Source of the DNA: Chryseosolibacter sp964532595
GTDB taxonomy: Bacteria > Bacteroidota > Bacteroidia > Cytophagales > Cyclobacteriaceae
Assembly: GCA_964532595.1 (NCBI GenBank)
Contig: CAZHIQ010000006.1
Location: 56,334 to 120,333 of the forward strand
DNA: 64,000 nucleotides
Reading direction: 5' to 3'
The number at the start of each line of letters is the position of its first letter. Position 1 is the stretch's first letter. A program made the position numbers and the translations under genes. The notes beneath the pieces are model-generated. The model saw only the letters and a list, made by a program, of their open reading frames with translations. It did not search any database and was not told the DNA's origin. Below are positions 60,373-64,000 of this stretch, one piece after another.

Positions 60373-61362
60373 ATGAAGCACATAACGATCCTTGTTCCTC
60401 GCGGCGCTATCCTCGGAAGCATTGAAGGCCCGCGTCAGTTGCTTACCGGCGTGAATAACTATCTGGCAAGTATGAACCAGCCGCCATTATTTAATATAGA
60501 GTTAGCCGGTCTCGAACGGGAAACGCCGCTGATTCGAGGTATGTACACCATCCGCACCGACCGGACGATCAACGAAATCACGAAGACAGATTTAATTATC
60601 ATCCCTGCCATCGACGGCGATCTCCGGAAGGGGCTGGAAGAAAACAAGGCTTTCATTCCCTGGATCACTCACCACTACAAGGCAGGTGCCGAGGTGGCAA
60701 GCCTGTGCGTAGGAGCTTTTCTTCTGGCGGCATCAGGGCTCGTAGACGGAAAGAAGTGCGCTACTCACTGGGTAGCTCAAAACCAGTTTAGGAAAATGTT
60801 CCCCCAGGTTGACCTGGTCACCGAACGTGTTGTTACTGATGAGCAAGGTATCTACACAAGCGGAGGTGCATACTCCTACCTCACGTTGATCCTTTATATC
60901 ATCGAGAAGTATGCGGGCCGCGCCGCAGCAGTGTTCTGCGCAAAGATTTTTGCCATTGACATCGACAGGTCAACCCAGTCGCCGTTCGCCATGTTCACCG
61001 GACAAAAAGATCACGATGACGAGGCGATCCGAAAAGCGCAGGAGTATATCGAACAGAACTATACACAAAGAATTACCGTCGACGAACTTGCCGATATGTT
61101 CTCTTTGAGTCGCCGGAATCTGGAACGCAGATTCAAGAAAGCTACCGCCAACACAGTCGTCGAGTACATCCAGCGTGTCAAAATCGAAGCCGCCAAAATG
61201 AGCCTTGAGTCTTCACAGGAAAACATCAGCGAGGTCATGTATAAAGTAGGGTATACCGATACGAAAGCCTTTCGGACTACCTTCAAGAAAATCACCGGGA
61301 TCTCTCCGGTCCAATACAAAGCGAAGTACAATGCTCAGGCTGCAGCCCGCATTGGAGCATAG
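60373..61362 (+). CDS. GlxA-type AraC-family regulator with DJ-1/PfpI domain
   Basis: A 329-residue regulator with an N-terminal DJ-1/PfpI (ThiJ) domain (about residues 2-180; VASLCVGAFLLAASGLVDG holds the nucleophile-type Cys) and a C-terminal AraC helix-turn-helix pair (about 220-320; ITVDELADMFSLSRRNLERR and ISEVMYKVGYTDTKAFRTTF). The DJ-1 part presumably senses a small molecule or acts as a pseudoenzyme; target genes are unknown. The frame is open 22 codons upstream, but the promoter places the start at the ATG at 60373. Confidence 0.92.
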   Translation: MKHITILVPRGAILGSIEGPRQLLTGVNNYLASMNQPPLFNIELAGLERETPLIRGMYTIRTDRTINEITKTDLIIIPAIDGDLRKGLEENKAFIPWITHHYKAGAEVASLCVGAFLLAASGLVDGKKCATHWVAQNQFRKMFPQVDLVTERVVTDEQGIYTSGGAYSYLTLILYIIEKYAGRAAAVFCAKIFAIDIDRSTQSPFAMFTGQKDHDDEAIRKAQEYIEQNYTQRITVDELADMFSLSRRNLERRFKKATANTVVEYIQRVKIEAAKMSLESSQENISEVMYKVGYTDTKAFRTTFKKITGISPVQYKAKYNAQAAARIGA

Positions 61363-61487
61363 CCGGGCATCGGCACAGCTTTTTAGACATCGCTTCCGAC
61401 CGAATTCATAGGATAAGGTTGGTATTGCTGTATTGAGCAGCTACATTAGAGCTTTAGTAGTCACACCATAAAACAAAACAAACTGCC

Positions 61488-62087
61488 ATGAAAGGATCAC
61501 CTAGCGACAAGAAGTTCACAACGTTAGCAATCACAGCGGTGATGTCGGCGTGTCTTATCCTGTCTGCTTGCAGCTCAGGCAGCCGTCAAGAGGGCGATAC
61601 GGCAAGCTCAGAAACAACCGAATCAAATGCAAAACGTTCAGCAAAGGCCAACATGGAAGCCGCCAGTGGAAGCCAGGTCTCTGGTGAAGCTACCTTCATT
61701 CAGGAAACCGAAAATAGCGTTCGCTTCCGCCTTTCCGTCAATAACCTTCCTCCCGGTGGCGAGCACGCCCTTCACCTTCACGAGAAAGGAGACTGCAGTG
61801 CGGAAGACGCATCATCTGCAGGCGGACACTGGAACCCGACAATGAAACCCCATGGTCGCCGTGGCGAAGGATCCTATCACAAGGGGGATGTCGGCAATAT
61901 CACCGCCGACAGCAATGGAAAGGCTGAGATCGATTTGCTAATCGAAGGGTGGACAATCGGAGGTCCTGATAGCACAAACATCCTTGACAAGTCTGTAATC
62001 ATTCATGCGAAACCTGACGACTTCACATCGCAACCGTCGGGTAACGCTGGAGACCGGATCAGCTGCGGCGTAATTAAGGAAGGCTGA
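61488..62087 (+). CDS. sodC: Cu/Zn superoxide dismutase, lipoprotein
   Basis: A 199-residue lipoprotein (lipobox ILSAC, Cys28) with a Ser/Thr/Glu/Ala-rich linker (about 30-60) and a SodC domain. All metal ligands are seen: HALHLHEKGDC (Cu), GGHWNP (bridging), KPHGRRGEGSYHKGDVGNI (Zn His, His, Asp), VIIHAKPDD (Cu) and the Arg in GDRISCGVI. Two Cys for the disulfide (HEKGDC, RISC) are present. It removes superoxide outside the cytoplasm. A terminator follows. A copper chaperone and ATPase lie next to it. Confidence 0.95.
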   Translation: MKGSPSDKKFTTLAITAVMSACLILSACSSGSRQEGDTASSETTESNAKRSAKANMEAASGSQVSGEATFIQETENSVRFRLSVNNLPPGGEHALHLHEKGDCSAEDASSAGGHWNPTMKPHGRRGEGSYHKGDVGNITADSNGKAEIDLLIEGWTIGGPDSTNILDKSVIIHAKPDDFTSQPSGNAGDRISCGVIKEG

Positions 62088-62108
62088 TCGGCAAGACCAG
62101 GTAAACAA

Positions 62109-62136
62109 AAGAGGGCGTCACAAGCGCCCTCTTTTT
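62109..62136. terminator. Terminator between sodC and the copper chaperone gene
   Basis: AAGAGGGCG (62109-62117) and CGCCCTCTT (62125-62133), 9-bp stem, 7-nt loop, then T5. An A run on the left side makes it likely to work on both strands, serving sodC and the minus-strand copper chaperone. Confidence 0.85.
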
Positions 62137-62170
62137 ATTTACGGATATTACTCCGTCCAAATCCCTCGCA

Positions 62171-62401
62171 TTACTTCTGGACGGGGTTTTCACCCAGAAA
62201 CTTATAACCTACCTGTGTTACCGCTGCGCGAATCTGATCAGGATTCACCTGATCGGGGTTGTATTCCACGGATACCGTAGCGGCGGCTGCATCCGCCTTG
62301 ACCGAAGATACACCCTCCAAATTCGATACAACTTTCTGAACGGTCCGCTCGCATCCTGAGCAGGTCATTCCTTCTACCTTATAGGTCTCTTGCTTTTTCA
62401 T
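62171..62401 (-). CDS. Heavy-metal-associated copper chaperone (CopZ-like)
   Basis: A 76-residue HMA-domain protein with the metal site GMTCSGCERTV (Cys15 and Cys18). It should carry Cu(I) to the ATPase encoded just upstream. The two are on the same strand, 34 nt apart, consistent with an operon. Its terminal GENPVQK is not remarkable. Confidence 0.92.
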   Translation of the reverse strand: MKKQETYKVEGMTCSGCERTVQKVVSNLEGVSSVKADAAAATVSVEYNPDQVNPDQIRAAVTQVGYKFLGENPVQK

Positions 62402-62435
62402 ATTTTCAAATTTTAGTTAATTAAGTATTTGTCCC

Positions 62436-64000
62436 CTAGAGGCGCACTGTTCGTAGTCGAAGACTGTTTGCCACGACACTCACTGAGCTCAGGGCCATCG
62501 CCGCACCTGCAATCATGGGGTCGAGCAGGAACCCGTTAATGGGATACAACAACCCCGCGGCAACGGGAATGCCGATCACATTGTATATAAAAGCCCAAAA
62601 CAAGTTTTGCCGAATTCCCTTTACCGTGCGCGACGACAGTCGTAACGCCTTTGCAACCAGCCTCAAATCTGACGTAATCAAGGTCATCTTCGCTACGTCT
62701 ATGGCGATGTCGGAACCTTTACCCATTGCGATACTGACGTCGGCAAGTGCCAGCGCCTGACTATCATTAATGCCATCGCCAACCATAGCTACAACCCATC
62801 CTTGTCCTTGCAGCATCTTGACAAAGGCGGCCTTATCCCCAGGCAGTACTTCGGCCTCAACATTATCGATTCCCACCTGTGCCGCCACCGCTTCAGCTGT
62901 CTGACGGTTATCGCCGGTAAGCATATAAACTTCGATGTCCCGACTACGCAGGGTTTGGACGGCTTGGCGCGACGAATCCTTCACCTTGTCGGCCACAGCC
63001 ACAACTCCCCGCAATGCGCCGTTACCCGCCAGGAAAATGGTGGTCTTAGCCTCGCGGCGAAGGCGTTCATAGACGTCACGCGCATCATCCGGAAGAGGGA
63101 TGTTCTGCTGCGCCATGAGCCGCTCGTTGCCCGCATAGTAAAGAACTCCGTCTACAAAACCCTTTACCCCAAAACCGGTGATACTTTCATAGTCAGTAAC
63201 CTCAGCGGGATTCCCATAATCGGCCTTCAAACGGTCACCTACCGCCTGGGCTATGGGATGTTCCGACCGGGACTCCAGCGCATAAAGCGCACGTCGATGC
63301 CGGTCGTCAGTATCACTCCAATGTTCGTCAGTCACGACCGGCTTACCCTCGGTGATTGTTCCTGTCTTGTCCAGAATAACAGCGTTTACCTGATGGGCAC
63401 GCTCAAGACTTTCGGCGTCCTTGATGAGAATGTTATTCTCCGCACCGCGCCCCACTCCCACCATGATCGCTGTTGGTGTCGCCAGGCCCAAAGCACAGGG
63501 ACAAGCAATCACAAGCACGGTAATCGACGTGAGCAAGGCGTGGGTAAAAGCATCATCGCCACCGAGAAGCATCCACAAGACAAAGGTTAAGACAGCAATA
63601 CCAATGACAACAGGAACAAAAATCCCGGCAATCTTATCGACAAGCCGCTGAACAGGGGCCTTGCTACCCTGCGCCTCCTGAACCATCCTGATTATCTGCG
63701 CGAGGACGGTATCTCCACCCACTTTCACTGCTTCAAAAACAAAACTTCCATTCTGGTTGATCGTGCCGGCGAAGACCTTGTCATCGGGCTGTTTTCTAAC
63801 CGGAATGGGTTCGCCAGAAATCATGCTCTCATCCACGAACGAATCGCCTGATCGCACCTGTCCATCGACAGGTATTTTTTCTCCGGACCGGATAACAATG
63901 TAATCTCCGGGCTTAACCGAAGCAATCGGAACCTCCCTGGTCTCCCCGTCAACAATTATCCGTACGGTTGTCGGCTGCAAGCCCATAAGCTTGCGGATCG
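62436..64000 (-). CDS. copA: Copper-translocating P1B-type ATPase, 5' end outside window
   Basis: The gene runs off the window end; 521 residues of the C-terminal part are visible. Motifs in order: actuator SGEP, CPCALG membrane copper site, phosphorylation DKTGTIT, SEHP and GDGIND, plus the final membrane pair. Residues just before the visible Met (AIRKLMGLQP) also fit the family, so 63986 is not the start. It is a Cu(I) efflux pump; N-terminal HMA domains, if any, are beyond the window. Followed by the chaperone gene. Confidence 0.95.
   Translation of the reverse strand, partial: IRKLMGLQPTTVRIIVDGETREVPIASVKPGDYIVIRSGEKIPVDGQVRSGDSFVDESMISGEPIPVRKQPDDKVFAGTINQNGSFVFEAVKVGGDTVLAQIIRMVQEAQGSKAPVQRLVDKIAGIFVPVVIGIAVLTFVLWMLLGGDDAFTHALLTSITVLVIACPCALGLATPTAIMVGVGRGAENNILIKDAESLERAHQVNAVILDKTGTITEGKPVVTDEHWSDTDDRHRRALYALESRSEHPIAQAVGDRLKADYGNPAEVTDYESITGFGVKGFVDGVLYYAGNERLMAQQNIPLPDDARDVYERLRREAKTTIFLAGNGALRGVVAVADKVKDSSRQAVQTLRSRDIEVYMLTGDNRQTAEAVAAQVGIDNVEAEVLPGDKAAFVKMLQGQGWVVAMVGDGINDSQALALADVSIAMGKGSDIAIDVAKMTLITSDLRLVAKALRLSSRTVKGIRQNLFWAFIYNVIGIPVAAGLLYPINGFLLDPMIAGAAMALSSVSVVANSLRLRTVRL

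Noticed and set aside
1..64000. tRNA, rRNA, insertion sequence or CRISPR anywhere in the window
   Set aside because: Looked for in all gaps; gaps are short and none shows cloverleaf, transposase or repeat-spacer structure. A dedicated covariance search was not possible.

Overview
The window reads as chromosomal DNA of a member of the Bacteroidota, most likely a Cytophagales-type bacterium (inference). The evidence is: several promoters of the Bacteroidota form (TTTG or TTG, about 17-22 nt, then TAnnTTTG), weak or absent Shine-Dalgarno sequences, frequent TTG/GTG starts, a DAHP synthase fused to chorismate mutase, a long PurF-family protein, and TPR-type sensor kinases with secretion signals. 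Gene density is very high, with many 4-bp ATGA overlaps. I see no rRNA, tRNA, insertion sequence, prophage or CRISPR array; only the two gene-sparse stretches around 58.0-59.4 kb look accessory.

Layout. 0-5 kb: Nudix hydrolase, two PlsC acyltransferases flanking gatC, then a minus-strand operon of glycosyltransferase, sigma factor and rsmG. 5-13 kb: LacI-type regulator, tgt, an LptF/G permease, an EamA transporter, ispE, fabI, a zinc-ribbon membrane protein and murI. 13-22.7 kb: the membrane arm of respiratory complex I (nuoH, then nuoI-J-K-L-M-N) with a TPR sensor histidine kinase gene placed between nuoH and nuoI; nuoA-G are not in the window. 22.7-31.2 kb: long PurF-family protein, EVE-domain protein, two tandem secreted paralogues of unknown function, pyrR-pyrB and a cystathionine beta-synthase. 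31.2-41.7 kb, envelope genes: SPOR/OmpA protein, pbpC with a bacterial alpha-2-macroglobulin, and a MscS channel. 41.6-47.5 kb: an aromatic amino-acid operon on the minus strand (pheA, aminotransferase, tyrA, DAHP synthase-chorismate mutase, then a ROK kinase and a GmhA-like isomerase). 47.6-57.4 kb: FRG-domain protein, aminotransferase, egtB-egtD (ergothioneine), YceI lipoprotein, a 1133-residue ThuA/PQQ-dehydrogenase/PKD/cytochrome c/C-terminal-domain lipoprotein and a secreted five-bladed propeller glycosidase-like lipoprotein. 57.5-64 kb: a SWIB domain fused to a histone-H1-like tail, a second H1-like protein, a small conserved protein, a DHFR/RibD-like reductase, a GlxA/AraC regulator, Cu/Zn superoxide dismutase, a copper chaperone and the start-truncated copper ATPase.

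The most informative regulatory structure is upstream of pheA. A promoter, a 20-residue leader peptide containing FFYFYYYF, mutually exclusive 1:2, 2:3 and 3:4 RNA pairings and a 9-bp terminator with seven U residues together form what looks like a complete phenylalanine/tyrosine transcription attenuator controlling the whole aromatic operon. Other points worth a second look are the loss of all four zinc ligands in Tgt, the kinase inside the nuo cluster, the paired histone-like genes with an inverted repeat at the predicted transcription start of one of them, and the five-part ThuA fusion.
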